From an uncultured Microbacterium sp. (lineage in GTDB: Bacteria; Actinomycetota; Actinomycetes; Actinomycetales; Microbacteriaceae): DNA of 64,000 nt. Location: the NCBI RefSeq assembly GCF_947489255.1, contig NZ_CANLCY010000002.1, positions 248,001-312,000 of the forward strand, read 5' to 3'. The translations under genes were made by a program, and so were the position numbers. Shown one piece after another: positions 26,131 through 34,436 of the stretch (position 1 is the first letter of the stretch; each line of letters begins with the position of its first letter). The notes under the pieces were generated by a model, which saw nothing but the letters and a program-made list of their open reading frames with translations, searched no databases and had not been told where the DNA came from.

Positions 26131-26544
26131 GTGGCTGTCAAGATCCGTCTCAAGCGCCTCGGAAAGATCCGCGCGCCCTACTACCGCATCGTCGTCGCCG
26201 ACTCGCGCACCAAGCGCGACGGTCGTGTCATCGAGGAGATCGGCAAGTACCACCCGACCGAGGAGCCCTCGTTCATCGAGGTCGACTCGGAGCGTGCCCA
26301 GTACTGGCTCTCGGTCGGCGCTCAGCCCACCGAGCAGGTCGCCGCCATCCTCAAGCTCACGGGCGACTGGGGCAAGTTCAAGGGCGACAAGGACGCCGTG
26401 TCGACCGTCAAGGTCCGCGAGCCCAAGGCCGCGTTCGAGGCCGATGCCTCGAAGAAGTCCGTCGTCAAGCCCAAGGCCGAGAAGAAGGCCGAAGCCCCCG
26501 CGGAGGCGCCCGCTGAGGACGCCGCCGAGACCTCGGCCGAGTAA
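26131..26544 (+). CDS. rpsP: Small ribosomal subunit protein bS16
   Basis: 137-residue 30S protein. The typical opening [25 protein letters not shown] and the YHPTEEPS block are present. After about residue 85 there is an extension rich in Lys, Ala and Glu, common in actinobacterial bS16. GTG at 26131 follows AGGAG by 5 bases; the in-frame codons upstream lie in the leader. It heads the run rpsP-khpA-rimM-trmD, which groups a ribosomal protein with 30S maturation and tRNA modification factors. Confidence 0.96.
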   Translation: MAVKIRLKRLGKIRAPYYRIVVADSRTKRDGRVIEEIGKYHPTEEPSFIEVDSERAQYWLSVGAQPTEQVAAILKLTGDWGKFKGDKDAVSTVKVREPKAAFEADASKKSVVKPKAEKKAEAPAEAPAEDAAETSAE

Positions 26545-26549
26545 TCCCC

Positions 26550-26780
26550 GTGCTTTCCGCCGCGCTCGAACACGTCGTCAAGGGGATCGTCGATCACCCG
26601 GATGCCGTGACCATCCGTTCCAGCTCGTCGCCGCGTGGCGACGTGCTGGAGGTTCGCGTGCACCCCGATGACCGGGGTCGCGTGATCGGGCGCGGCGGAC
26701 GCACCGCCAAGGCACTGCGCACGGTGGTGTCGGCTCTCGCCGACGGCCGCCGTGTGCGCGTCGACGTCGCCGACGACTGA
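26550..26780 (+). CDS. khpA: KH domain RNA-binding protein KhpA
   Basis: 76-residue single KH-domain protein (formerly YlqC). The RNA-binding GxxG loop appears as VIGRGGRTAKALR. In Gram-positive bacteria KhpA partners with KhpB/Jag and affects cell elongation and RNA stability; that role is family-based here. GTG at 26550 lies 5 bases after rpsP, and its stop overlaps the rimM start by one base, so the three are translationally linked. Confidence 0.93.
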   Translation: MLSAALEHVVKGIVDHPDAVTIRSSSSPRGDVLEVRVHPDDRGRVIGRGGRTAKALRTVVSALADGRRVRVDVADD

Positions 26781-27424
26781 TGGCGAACGGCGACACCGCG
26801 GGCGCTCAGCCCGCCAAGACCCAGCTCCGCGTCGGACGGCTCGTGAAGGCCCACGGCCTCAAGGGAGCGTTCAAGCTCGAGCTGTACACCGACGATCCCG
26901 ACGGACGCTTCGCGCCGGGGAGCACGTTCACCCTTCAGGTTCCGGAGTCCTCTCCGTGGCATGGCCGCGAGTTGACGGTGCGCGAGTTCCGCTGGATGAA
27001 CTCCCACCCGGTGGCCTTCTTCGAGGGCGTCGACGACCGCACGGCGGCGGAGGAGCTCGTCAAGGCCATCCTCTGGATCGACCAGGACACCTCCGAGGCC
27101 CCCGCCGAAGACGACGCGTGGTACGACCACCAGCTCGTCGGTCTCGATGTCGTCCGCGACGGGACGGTCATCGGCCGCGTCTCGCGCGTCGACCACTTCC
27201 CCGCGCAGGATCTGCTGATCGTCACGCAGTCCGGCGACGACCGCGAGGTGCTTGTCCCCTTCGTGAGCGCGATCGTGCCCGAGGTCGACATCGCGGGCGG
27301 ACGTGTCGTCGTGACGCCCCCGGCCGGTCTGTTCGAAGACCTTCCCCCGGAGCCCGATGACGAGCAGGCGCCCGCCGACGAGCAGGCGGCCGCCGACGAC
27401 GTTCCCACCGACCGCGAGGACTGA
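26780..27424 (+). CDS. rimM: Ribosome maturation factor RimM
   Basis: 214-residue 16S rRNA processing and 30S maturation protein. The N-terminal RimM domain opens with [25 protein letters not shown], and the PRC-barrel part contains [13 protein letters not shown] through QDLLIV and [13 protein letters not shown]. The C-terminal tail from about 180 is acidic. ATG at 26780 shares one base with the khpA stop. trmD starts 1 base after the stop. Confidence 0.95.
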   Translation: MANGDTAGAQPAKTQLRVGRLVKAHGLKGAFKLELYTDDPDGRFAPGSTFTLQVPESSPWHGRELTVREFRWMNSHPVAFFEGVDDRTAAEELVKAILWIDQDTSEAPAEDDAWYDHQLVGLDVVRDGTVIGRVSRVDHFPAQDLLIVTQSGDDREVLVPFVSAIVPEVDIAGGRVVVTPPAGLFEDLPPEPDDEQAPADEQAAADDVPTDRED

Positions 27425-27425
27425 C

Positions 27426-28115
27426 GTGCGCATCGACGTCGTGTCGATCTTCCCGACGATCTTCGACGCGCTCGAGGTCTCCCTCCTGGGCAAGGCCCGG
27501 CAGAGCGGCCTTCTCGACGTCCAGGTGCACGACCTCCGCGACTTCACCCACGACCGTCACCGCACGGTCGACGACACCCCGTACGGCGGCGGCGCCGGGA
27601 TGGTGATGAAGCCCGAGCCCTGGGGCGAGGCCCTCGACGCCGTCGTCGGTGACGCCGATCCGCGTCCCGTCATCGTCTTCCCCTCTCCGGCGGGGGAGCG
27701 CTTCACCCAGGCGATCGCCCGCGAGCTGTCGACGGCGCCGCGCCTGGTCTTCGGATGCGGCCGGTACGAGGGCATCGACGAGCGCGTGTTCGACTACGCG
27801 TCCGAGCTCGGCGACGTGCGTCTGCTCTCGCTCGGCGACTACGTGCTCAACGGCGGCGAGGTCGCGGTCATGGCGATGGTCGAGGCCATCGGCCGCCTCG
27901 TCCCGGGCGTCGTCGGCAACCCGGAGAGCCTCGTCGAGGAGTCGCACGAAGACGGGCTGCTCGAGTACCCGTCGTTCACCAAGCCCGCGCTGTGGCGCGA
28001 CCGCGAGGTGCCGCCGGTGCTGCTGAGCGGCAACCACGGCGCCGTCGCGCGCTGGCGCCGCGAGCAGCAGCTCGAACGCACCCGCGCACGTCGTCCCGAC
28101 CTGCTCGCGGACTGA
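27426..28115 (+). CDS. trmD: tRNA (guanine(37)-N1)-methyltransferase
   Basis: 229-residue SPOUT methyltransferase modifying G37 next to the tRNA anticodon to prevent frameshifting. The family blocks [44 protein letters not shown] and the knot region [11 protein letters not shown] are all visible. GTG at 27426 is chosen because RIDVVSIFP directly follows and rimM ends 1 base before. The next 293 bases to the end of map contain no gene that I can support. Confidence 0.96.
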   Translation: MRIDVVSIFPTIFDALEVSLLGKARQSGLLDVQVHDLRDFTHDRHRTVDDTPYGGGAGMVMKPEPWGEALDAVVGDADPRPVIVFPSPAGERFTQAIARELSTAPRLVFGCGRYEGIDERVFDYASELGDVRLLSLGDYVLNGGEVAVMAMVEAIGRLVPGVVGNPESLVEESHEDGLLEYPSFTKPALWRDREVPPVLLSGNHGAVARWRREQQLERTRARRPDLLAD

Positions 28116-28365
28116 GCGCCGGCGCCGGCGGCCTTTCACGTCCCGCCCGCTCGCCGAGTTCGCAGGTCGGCGCAGTCGCGCATGCCGGGGCGAGGTTCCG
28201 CGAGGCGTCCGCGGTGGAGCGCCGGGATGTGGCGGATGCCGAAGACCCCGGGCTGCGGCATCCGGTTGCGGTTCGCGGTCGCCGGTTCGCCGATCGACTC
28301 GAACCTCGCGTGGCGCTGGGCCTGCGAGATGCGTGCGGTCCTGTGCGATGACGCGCCCGGACATG

Positions 28366-28399
28366 ACGGATGCCGCGACCGCACGGCCGCGGCATCCGT
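28366..28399. terminator. 12-bp hairpin between convergent trmD and map
   Basis: ACGGATGCCGCG (28366-28377) and CGCGGCATCCGT (28388-28399) form a perfect stem with a 10-base loop, starting 9 bases beyond the end of map on the minus strand. There is no U-tract. The arms consist of the heptamer GGATGCC/GGCATCC that is unusually frequent across the window. The role as a map terminator is positional inference. Confidence 0.6.
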
Positions 28400-28408
28400 G
28401 ATGCGGAC

Positions 28409-29191
28409 TCAGTCGACGCCGAGGAAAGAGCGGTCGGTCAGCACGATCGGACCGGCGGCGGTGATGGCGACGGTGTGCTCGGAGTGCGCTCCGCGCGAGC
28501 CGTCGGCGCTGCGCAGCGTCCAGCCGTCGGGGTCGGTGACGAGCTCATCGGTCGTCTGCAGGAACCACGGCTCGAGGGCGACGACCAAGCCGTCGCGGAG
28601 GGGATACCCGCGTCCCGCCTTGCCGTCGTTGGCGACGTGCGGGTCGCCGTGCATCGTGCGCCCGACGCCGTGGCCGCCGAAGTCGGTGTTGATGCTCAAG
28701 CCCTCGGCGTGCGCCACGGCCGCGACGGCGGCGGAGATGTCGCCGATCTTGTGGCCGACGGTCGCGGCGTCGATCGCCGCGGCGAGGGCGCGCTGCGTGG
28801 TGTCGATGAGGGCGAGGTCTTCGTCGCGGGGGGAGCCGACGACGAACGAGACGGCGGAATCGGCGACCCAGCCGTCGACGGAGGCCGCGAAGTCGAGCGA
28901 GACGAGGTCGCCGTCGCGCAGGACGTAGTCGTGGGGGAGGCCGTGCAGGACGGCGTCGTTGATCGAGGTGCACAGGACCTTGCCGAACGGGCTCGCGCCG
29001 AACGACGGGTGGTAGTCGATGTAGCAGGACTCCGCCCCCGCCGCGCGGATCATGTCGTGCGCGCGACGGTCGAGGTGCAGGAGGTTCGTACCCACCTTGG
29101 TCTCGTCGCGCAGCGTGGCGAGCACCTCCGCGACGAAGCGGCCCGCGGGGCGCATCGCGTCGATCTCGGCCGGCGTACGCAGTTCGATCAT
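28409..29191 (-). CDS. map: Methionine aminopeptidase, type I
   Basis: 260-residue metallopeptidase removing N-terminal methionine from new proteins. The five metal ligands fit Asp100, Asp111, His174, Glu207 and Glu238, with His83 in the substrate pocket. ATG at 29191 has AAGGGA about 7 bases upstream and begins the family sequence IELRTPAEIDAMR; a longer frame to 29218 is not needed. Unlike its neighbours it appears to use a leader with a Shine-Dalgarno site. Confidence 0.95.
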   Translation of the reverse strand: MIELRTPAEIDAMRPAGRFVAEVLATLRDETKVGTNLLHLDRRAHDMIRAAGAESCYIDYHPSFGASPFGKVLCTSINDAVLHGLPHDYVLRDGDLVSLDFAASVDGWVADSAVSFVVGSPRDEDLALIDTTQRALAAAIDAATVGHKIGDISAAVAAVAHAEGLSINTDFGGHGVGRTMHGDPHVANDGKAGRGYPLRDGLVVALEPWFLQTTDELVTDPDGWTLRSADGSRGAHSEHTVAITAAGPIVLTDRSFLGVD

Positions 29192-29302
29192 GGTGGTTCC
29201 CTTTCGTCGAGTCTCCATTCTCTCCGATGGATGCGGATGCCGCGGGCTCGGGCCATGGGGTTCTCAAAGGTGCCGCACATGGTCGCGTCCTAGCATCGGC
29301 TC

Positions 29303-29806
29303 ATGGTGCTGCGCCGTCTGTTCTTCCGCTGGATGTTCCCGGCCGCTTTCGTGCTGCCGCTGTGGCTGTTCGTCGGCTGGATCGTCTTCTCTGGCGGCAG
29401 CGGATGGGCGCTGCTCTGGCTGTTCGTCGCCATCCCCGCCGTGTTCGTCTCGCAGCTGCTGCTCTCGCTGCTCGTCCGCGCCCGGGTGAGCGTCCGCGAG
29501 TCCCGTGCGGTGTCGTGGCGCGACGCGATCGGCATCGGGCTCTGGCACCTCGTCATCGTCGCGCTCGGTCTGTTCGACTCGCGGGTGTTCTTCCCCCTCC
29601 TCGTGCTGTCGATCGCCGGTGCGCTCGTGCTCTTCTGGTCGTCGCTCGCGCAGGTGTGGAACGAGGCCCGTGGGGCCGTGACGGTGCTGCACGCCACCGA
29701 TGGCACGGCGTACATCCCTGCGCCGCAGGAGCGCGCGCAGCAGCGTCCGCAGCCGCGGGTCGACGGCGACGTCATCGTCGTGTCGGAGTCGCGGCGCACG
29801 GAATGA
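29303..29806 (+). CDS. Uncharacterised membrane protein
   Basis: 167-residue protein with about four hydrophobic spans (roughly 10-30, 36-57, 76-91, 94-114), basic loops and a hydrophilic C-terminal tail. I do not recognise a functional family; similar Microbacteriaceae proteins are often labelled permease without evidence. ATG at 29303 is 6 bases after TAGCAT (29291-29296), predicting a leaderless mRNA. It lies between divergent map and the rplS promoter. Confidence 0.7.
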   Translation: MVLRRLFFRWMFPAAFVLPLWLFVGWIVFSGGSGWALLWLFVAIPAVFVSQLLLSLLVRARVSVRESRAVSWRDAIGIGLWHLVIVALGLFDSRVFFPLLVLSIAGALVLFWSSLAQVWNEARGAVTVLHATDGTAYIPAPQERAQQRPQPRVDGDVIVVSESRRTE

Positions 29807-29838
29807 CCCGGGGAGCCGCCGTCCGGCGGACCCGCGTT

Positions 29839-29931
29839 TTGGCCGCTGCGTCTCGACGTGGCAGAATGATCCCTTGTGCCCTGACCGGCTCTGCCTCAGG
29901 GGAGTCCGCCGCATCCGCGGCTCGGGCACGC
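29839..29931 (+). promoter_or_regulatory. rplS promoter and structured 5' leader
   Basis: TTGGCC (29839-29844) and CAGAAT (29862-29867) are 17 bases apart and would start RNA near 29874, giving a leader of about 117 bases. Within it, CCCTGA (29879-29884) can pair with TCAGGG (29896-29901), and the overlapping GTGCCC (29876-29881) can instead pair with GGGCAC (29924-29929), so two exclusive folds are possible. Ribosomal protein autoregulation is a reasonable but unproven reading. Confidence 0.45.
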
Positions 29932-29990
29932 CTCACCTTTTCCCCTTTTATCGTGCGATCGACCTGTGGCGGTCGCAGGAAGTGATGATC

Positions 29991-30338
29991 ATGCAGATCC
30001 TCGACTCCGTCGACGCGGCTTCGCTCCGCTCCGACATCCCCGCCTTCGCCCCCGGCGACACCGTCAAGGTGCACGTCAACATCACCGAAGGCAACCGCTC
30101 GCGCATCCAGGTGTTCCAGGGCGTCGTCATCGGCCGCTCGGGCGACGGCGTGCGCGAGACCTTCTGCGTCCGCAAGGTCAGCTTCCAGGTCGGCGTCGAG
30201 CGCACCTTCCCCGTCCACAGCCCCGTGATCGACCACATCGAGGTCGTCACGCGCGGTGACGTGCGTCGCGCGAAGCTCTACTACCTGCGCAGCCTGCGCG
30301 GCAAGAAGGCCAAGATCAAGGAGAAGCGCGACCGCTGA
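29991..30338 (+). CDS. rplS: Large ribosomal subunit protein bL19
   Basis: 115-residue 50S protein at the subunit interface. The typical blocks [32 protein letters not shown] and the basic ending [19 protein letters not shown] are present. ATG at 29991 is chosen among three close candidates (29982, 29985, 29991) because AGGAAG lies about 8 bases upstream of it. A strong terminator follows, so rplS is probably monocistronic. Confidence 0.95.
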   Translation: MQILDSVDAASLRSDIPAFAPGDTVKVHVNITEGNRSRIQVFQGVVIGRSGDGVRETFCVRKVSFQVGVERTFPVHSPVIDHIEVVTRGDVRRAKLYYLRSLRGKKAKIKEKRDR

Positions 30339-30351
30339 GTCGACTCTCTCG

Positions 30352-30390
30352 AACGCCCCGGGGATTTCACCCCGGGGCGTTCGGCGTTTT
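30352..30390 (+). terminator. Rho-independent terminator of rplS
   Basis: AACGCCCCGGGG (30352-30363) and CCCCGGGGCGTT (30370-30381) form a perfect 12-bp stem with a 6-base loop, followed by CGGCGTTTT. It starts 13 bases after the rplS stop and separates rplS from lepB. Confidence 0.85.
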
Positions 30391-30477
30391 CGCGGCGACG
30401 CGGTCACGGGGCGGCGCGCGGGTGTGCGACCCTTGTTGCTGCGGTTCTCCGGCGTGCGGGGAACCGGTGAAGGAAAC

Positions 30478-31251
30478 ATGAGCGACCAGACCGCCTCGAC
30501 CCCGGATGCCATGCCATCCCGCTCCCGCGCATCCCGTTCCCGCGCATCCTCCGAACCTCGTCGCCGGGGCTGGGGCTCGTTCCTCCGCGACCTCGTCGTG
30601 ATCGTCGTCATCGCGCTGCTGGTGTCGTTCCTGGTCAAGACGTTCGTCGTGCGGTCGTTCTACATCCCGTCGGCGTCGATGGAGAACACGCTGATGATCA
30701 AGGACCGGATCCTGGTCGATGAGCTCACCCCGAAGTTCGGGGAGTATTCGCGCGGTGACGTCGTGGTCTTCCGCGACCCGGGCGGATGGCTCGACAACGC
30801 ACCGGCGCAGGAGCGGTCGCCCTTCGTCGAGGGCGTCGACTGGGTCCTGTCCCTCTTCGGGCTCGCCGCGCCCGACAGCGACGACCATCTCATCAAGCGG
30901 GTGATCGGAACGCCCGGTGACCACGTCGTCTGCTGCAACGCCCTCGGCCAGACGTCGGTGAACGGCGTCCCGATCGACGAGACCTACGTGCGACTGTCTC
31001 CGGGGGCGACTGCTCCGGAGCCGGTGCCGTACGACGTCACCGTGCCGGACGACTCCCTGTGGGTGCTCGGCGACAACCGCAACAGTTCGCGCGACTCTCG
31101 CTTCAACCAGGCGCAGCCCGGGCAGGGCTTCGTGCCGATCGACAACGTCGTCGGCCGTGCCTTCGTCATCACCTGGCCCTTCGACCGGTTCGGGCTGATC
31201 GACTTCCACCACGAGGTGTTCGCGGGGGTTCCCGCGCCGGGGGAGCAGTGA
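30478..31251 (+). CDS. lepB: Signal peptidase I
   Basis: 257-residue membrane serine protease cleaving signal peptides of secreted proteins. A cytoplasmic Ser/Arg-rich N-terminus is followed by one membrane helix (about 38-56). The nucleophile is Ser67 in IPSASM and the general base is Lys140 in HLIKRVIG; GDNRNSSRDSR is the other conserved block. ATG at 30478 has GAAGGA 5-6 bases upstream. Its stop overlaps the rnhB start (GTGA). Confidence 0.95.
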   Translation: MSDQTASTPDAMPSRSRASRSRASSEPRRRGWGSFLRDLVVIVVIALLVSFLVKTFVVRSFYIPSASMENTLMIKDRILVDELTPKFGEYSRGDVVVFRDPGGWLDNAPAQERSPFVEGVDWVLSLFGLAAPDSDDHLIKRVIGTPGDHVVCCNALGQTSVNGVPIDETYVRLSPGATAPEPVPYDVTVPDDSLWVLGDNRNSSRDSRFNQAQPGQGFVPIDNVVGRAFVITWPFDRFGLIDFHHEVFAGVPAPGEQ

Positions 31252-31901
31252 TCGAACCCACCCTCACCCTCGAGCGCCGGCTGCTCAAGCAGCACGCGAT
31301 CATCATCGCGTGCGACGAGGTCGGTCGCGGGGCGTTGGCGGGTCCCGTGGCCGTCGGCGCGGCCGTGATCGACCCGGCCCGATCCCGCAAGCGGGTACCT
31401 GCGGGACTGCGGGACTCGAAGCTCGTGCCCGAGGCACGGCGCCCGGAGGTGGCCGCCCGCGCGGCGGCGTTCGTGCAGCACAGCGCGGTCGGGTGGGCGA
31501 GTTCGGTCGAGGTGGACGAGATCGGCATCATCCGCGCCTTGGGGCTCGCGGCCGTCCGCGCGATCGCGGATCTGCGTGCGCACGGCGTCGTGCCCGAGGA
31601 GGCCCTCGTCATCCTCGACGGCAACCACGACTACATCACGCCCGCGGGGGAGCCCGGATTGACCGTCCGTCCGGTCATCAAGGCCGACCGCGACTGCGCG
31701 AGTGCCGCCGCGGCATCCGTCATCGCCAAGGTCGCGCGCGACACCCTCATGACGGGGCTTCACGACGACCTGCCCGCGTACGGGTGGGCGCGGAACAAGG
31801 GCTACGCGAGCCTCGACCACCGCGAAGCCATCTCGGTGCACGGGATGAGCATGCACCACCGCCATTCGTGGGCGATCGCGGCGGCGCCGACGCTGTTCTG
31901 A
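31248..31901 (+). CDS. rnhB: Ribonuclease HII
   Basis: 217-residue endonuclease removing ribonucleotides from DNA and RNA-DNA hybrids. The active-site acidic pair is Asp23-Glu24 in ACDEVGRGALAGP, followed by DSK and a later LDGNHDY and KADRDC. GTG at 31248 overlaps the lepB stop by 4 bases. The following 232 bases contain no gene that I can support, only the -10 box of the next one. Confidence 0.95.
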   Translation: MIEPTLTLERRLLKQHAIIIACDEVGRGALAGPVAVGAAVIDPARSRKRVPAGLRDSKLVPEARRPEVAARAAAFVQHSAVGWASSVEVDEIGIIRALGLAAVRAIADLRAHGVVPEEALVILDGNHDYITPAGEPGLTVRPVIKADRDCASAAAASVIAKVARDTLMTGLHDDLPAYGWARNKGYASLDHREAISVHGMSMHHRHSWAIAAAPTLF

Positions 31902-32133
31902 CCAGCGCCGTTGCACCTCGCGCCGTGCGGGCCCGGGCTGTCGAGAGACCCGCTCTCTTCGATCCGCATCGTCGTTGTCCGCGCCGCGGCCGGGGCCGCT
32001 CTGTCGGAGTCTGGGCTGTTCCGGCCTGGGCACTTCGGGCTGCGCCCCTCGAGCGTGCTCCGGCGGACGGACGCGCCCGGGCGTTCGGCGCCGTGCTGCT
32101 GCCCGCGCGTCCCGCGCCTAGGATGGGAGAACC

Positions 32134-32457
32134 ATGGATGACGACGTCTTCGAGGACTACGACCGCGAACTCGAGCTGGCCCTGTACCGCGAGTACCGCG
32201 ATGTCGTGCGCCAATTCACCTACGTGATCGAGACCGAGCGTCGGTTCTACCTCGCGAACGACGTGAACGTCGTGCGCCGCGACACCGAGCACGACTTCTA
32301 CTTCGAGATCTCGATGACCGACGTGTGGGTGTGGGATATCTACCGCGCCGACCGCTTCGTCAAGTCGGTGCGCGTGCTGACGTTCAAAGACGTCAATGTC
32401 GAGGAGCTCTCGCGCCACGACTTCCAGCTGCCCGACGAACTGTCGCTCGACAACTGA
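32134..32457 (+). CDS. DUF2469 family protein
   Basis: 107-residue acidic protein of the actinobacterial DUF2469 family, function unknown. The full-length family pattern is clear, from DEDVFEDYDRELELALYREY-like residues through DFYFEISMTDVWVWDIYR to the end. ATG at 32134 lies 9 bases after TAGGAT (32119-32124). Its fixed place between rnhB and the YraN gene is a typical actinobacterial arrangement. Confidence 0.9.
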   Translation: MDDDVFEDYDRELELALYREYRDVVRQFTYVIETERRFYLANDVNVVRRDTEHDFYFEISMTDVWVWDIYRADRFVKSVRVLTFKDVNVEELSRHDFQLPDELSLDN

Positions 32458-32550
32458 CGGCTCCTCCCCAGCGCCGCTGCGACGCGATCTCTCCACCGAT
32501 GAGGCGTCGAGCTCCACGGGCGGGATGAGCCGGATGCCACGCTCTCGGGC

Positions 32551-32913
32551 ATGGCAGCGAAAGACGACCTCGGCAAAGCCGGAGAAGACCGCGCCGTCGC
32601 GTATCTGATCGGCGACGGCTACCGCATCCTGGCGCGCAACTGGCGATGCCCGCAGGGCGAGATCGACGTCGTGGCGGAGCGCGACGGGACGCTCGTCGTG
32701 GTCGAGGTGAAGACCCGACGCAGCGAGGACTATGGTCACCCGTTCGAGGCGGTCGACAGACGCAAGGCCGAGCGCCTCTGGCGGTTGTCGATGGCCTGGC
32801 TCTCCGAGCATCCGCAGCACGCACGGGGGCGACGCCTGCGTGTCGACGTGATCGGTCTCGTGGGCGACGATCCCGCTCACGCGCGCCTCGAACATCTCGA
32901 GGACGCCCTGTGA
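32551..32913 (+). CDS. YraN family protein (UPF0102), nuclease-like fold
   Basis: 120-residue protein with the restriction-nuclease-like core: Glu37-x-Asp39 in GEIDVVA and Glu52-x-Lys54 in VVEVKTR. This pattern fits a PD-(D/E)XK nuclease, although the family's activity and substrate are not established. ATG at 32551 starts the family sequence AKDDLGKAGEDRAVAYL. Its stop overlaps the next gene start by 4 bases (GTGA); yraN-comM-dprA is a well-known run connected with DNA processing. Confidence 0.9.
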   Translation: MAAKDDLGKAGEDRAVAYLIGDGYRILARNWRCPQGEIDVVAERDGTLVVVEVKTRRSEDYGHPFEAVDRRKAERLWRLSMAWLSEHPQHARGRRLRVDVIGLVGDDPAHARLEHLEDAL

Positions 32914-34436
32914 CCGTCGCGCGGACGTGGGCCGTGGCACTGACGGGACTGCGTGGCGACCTCGTCGAGGTGGAGGCCGACGTGTCGTCGCAGACGCCCG
33001 AGTTCGCGATCATCGGCCTGGCCGACAAAGCCCTGGGCGAGGCCGGCCGCCGGGTGCGCAACGCGTGCACCAATCGCGGTCTCGACCTGCCCAAACGGCG
33101 GATCACCGTGAACCTCTCCCCGGCGAGCCTGCCCAAGCGCGGCTCGGGCTTCGACGTCGCAATCGCCGTGGCGGCCCTCGCCACCTCCGTGCGGATGGAT
33201 GCCGCCCATGTCGCCGACACGGTTCACATCGGCGAGCTCGGGCTCGACGGGCGGTTGCGCCCCGTCGCCGGGGTTCTCCCCGCTGTCGTGGCCGCTCGCG
33301 CCGCCGGGCGCACACGTGTGGTCGTCCCGACGGCGAACGCGGCCGAGGCCGCTCTGGTGGACGGGCTGGAGGTGTTCGCGGCCGTCTGTCTCGCCGATGT
33401 GGTGCGGTGGCACGGCGGCCGCAGCGAAGCGCCCGATCTCCCCGCCGTCGACCTGCCAGGGGCGGCCGAGCCGGCCGACGTCGCCCTCGAGCTGGCGGAC
33501 GTCGTGGGCCAGCGTGAGGCGGTCGACGCCCTCGTCGTGGCGGCAGCGGGCGGACACCACATCCTCATGAGCGGGCCGCCGGGTGCCGGCAAGACCATGC
33601 TCGCTCGTCGGCTGCCCGGCATCCTCCCGCCCCTCGACGACGATGCGGCGCTCTCCGTGGCGTCGGTGCGTTCGCTCTCCGGCGAGACCGTGACCCGTCT
33701 CTCGCGCGTTCCGCCGTTCGAGAGCCCCCACCACGGGGCGACGGCTGCGGCGCTCATCGGTGGGGGCTCCGGCGTGATCCGCCCGGGCGCGATCGCGAGG
33801 GCCAGCGAGGGCGTTCTGTTCCTGGACGAGGGCGGGGAGTTTCCGGCCTCGGTTCTGGACGCCCTCCGTCAGCCTCTCGAGAGCGGAGTGATCCAGGTGC
33901 ATCGCTCCGGCGTGGCGGCGACCTACCCGGCGCGGTTTCAACTGGTGGTGGCGACCAATCCTTGCCCATGCGGGCAGTACGGCGTCCCGGGAGGGACGTG
34001 CGAGTGCGCCCCGCAGGCCATCCGACGCTACACGCGGCGCCTGTCCGGGCCGCTGCTGGACCGCATCGACATCGACCTCCGTCTGCAGCGCGTCTCGTCG
34101 GTGCGCCGAGACGACGCGGGGGCGATCGTGACGACGGCTCATGCCCGGTCGGTGGTGGCGGAAGCGCGCGCCCGCGCTGCGCGGCGCTGGAAGGAGACCC
34201 CGTGGCGTCGGAACGCAGACGTCCCCGGCACCTGGCTGCGTGGACCCGCCGCGCCGAGCTCCGACGTGCTCGCCCCACTCGATCTCGCCCTGCGGCGAGG
34301 CGCGTTGACGTTGCGCGGGTACGACCGCCTCATGAGGGTGGCCTGGACGGTCGCAGACATCGCCGGACATGACCGTTTGGAGGCGTCCGACGTCGGTCGA
34401 GCGCTCTATCTGCGACGGGGAGCGAGCGCTTCATGA
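32910..34436 (+). CDS. YifB family Mg chelatase-like AAA ATPase (ComM-like)
   Basis: 508-residue AAA+ protein of the YifB/ComM group. An N-terminal Lon-protease-like domain (to about 190) precedes Walker A GPPGAGKT at 222-229 and Walker B FLDEG, and a cysteine cluster NPCPCG...CEC suggests a metal site. ComM in Vibrio and relatives is a branch-migration helicase in transformation; most actinobacteria carrying yifB are not known to be competent, so the role here is uncertain. GTG at 32910 overlaps the YraN stop, and the stop overlaps dprA (ATGA). Confidence 0.9.
   Translation: MTVARTWAVALTGLRGDLVEVEADVSSQTPEFAIIGLADKALGEAGRRVRNACTNRGLDLPKRRITVNLSPASLPKRGSGFDVAIAVAALATSVRMDAAHVADTVHIGELGLDGRLRPVAGVLPAVVAARAAGRTRVVVPTANAAEAALVDGLEVFAAVCLADVVRWHGGRSEAPDLPAVDLPGAAEPADVALELADVVGQREAVDALVVAAAGGHHILMSGPPGAGKTMLARRLPGILPPLDDDAALSVASVRSLSGETVTRLSRVPPFESPHHGATAAALIGGGSGVIRPGAIARASEGVLFLDEGGEFPASVLDALRQPLESGVIQVHRSGVAATYPARFQLVVATNPCPCGQYGVPGGTCECAPQAIRRYTRRLSGPLLDRIDIDLRLQRVSSVRRDDAGAIVTTAHARSVVAEARARAARRWKETPWRRNADVPGTWLRGPAAPSSDVLAPLDLALRRGALTLRGYDRLMRVAWTVADIAGHDRLEASDVGRALYLRRGASAS

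Noticed and set aside
24735..26153. A longer carboxylate-amine ligase start at 26153
   Set aside because: The extra 85 codons lie in the rpsP promoter region, have no family similarity, and are upstream of the CAGACT box that fits the start at 25898.
31902..32133. Possible small genes in the gap between rnhB and the DUF2469 gene
   Set aside because: Short frames exist but none has a ribosome-binding site or leaderless -10 box of its own; only the DUF2469 -10 box is recognisable.
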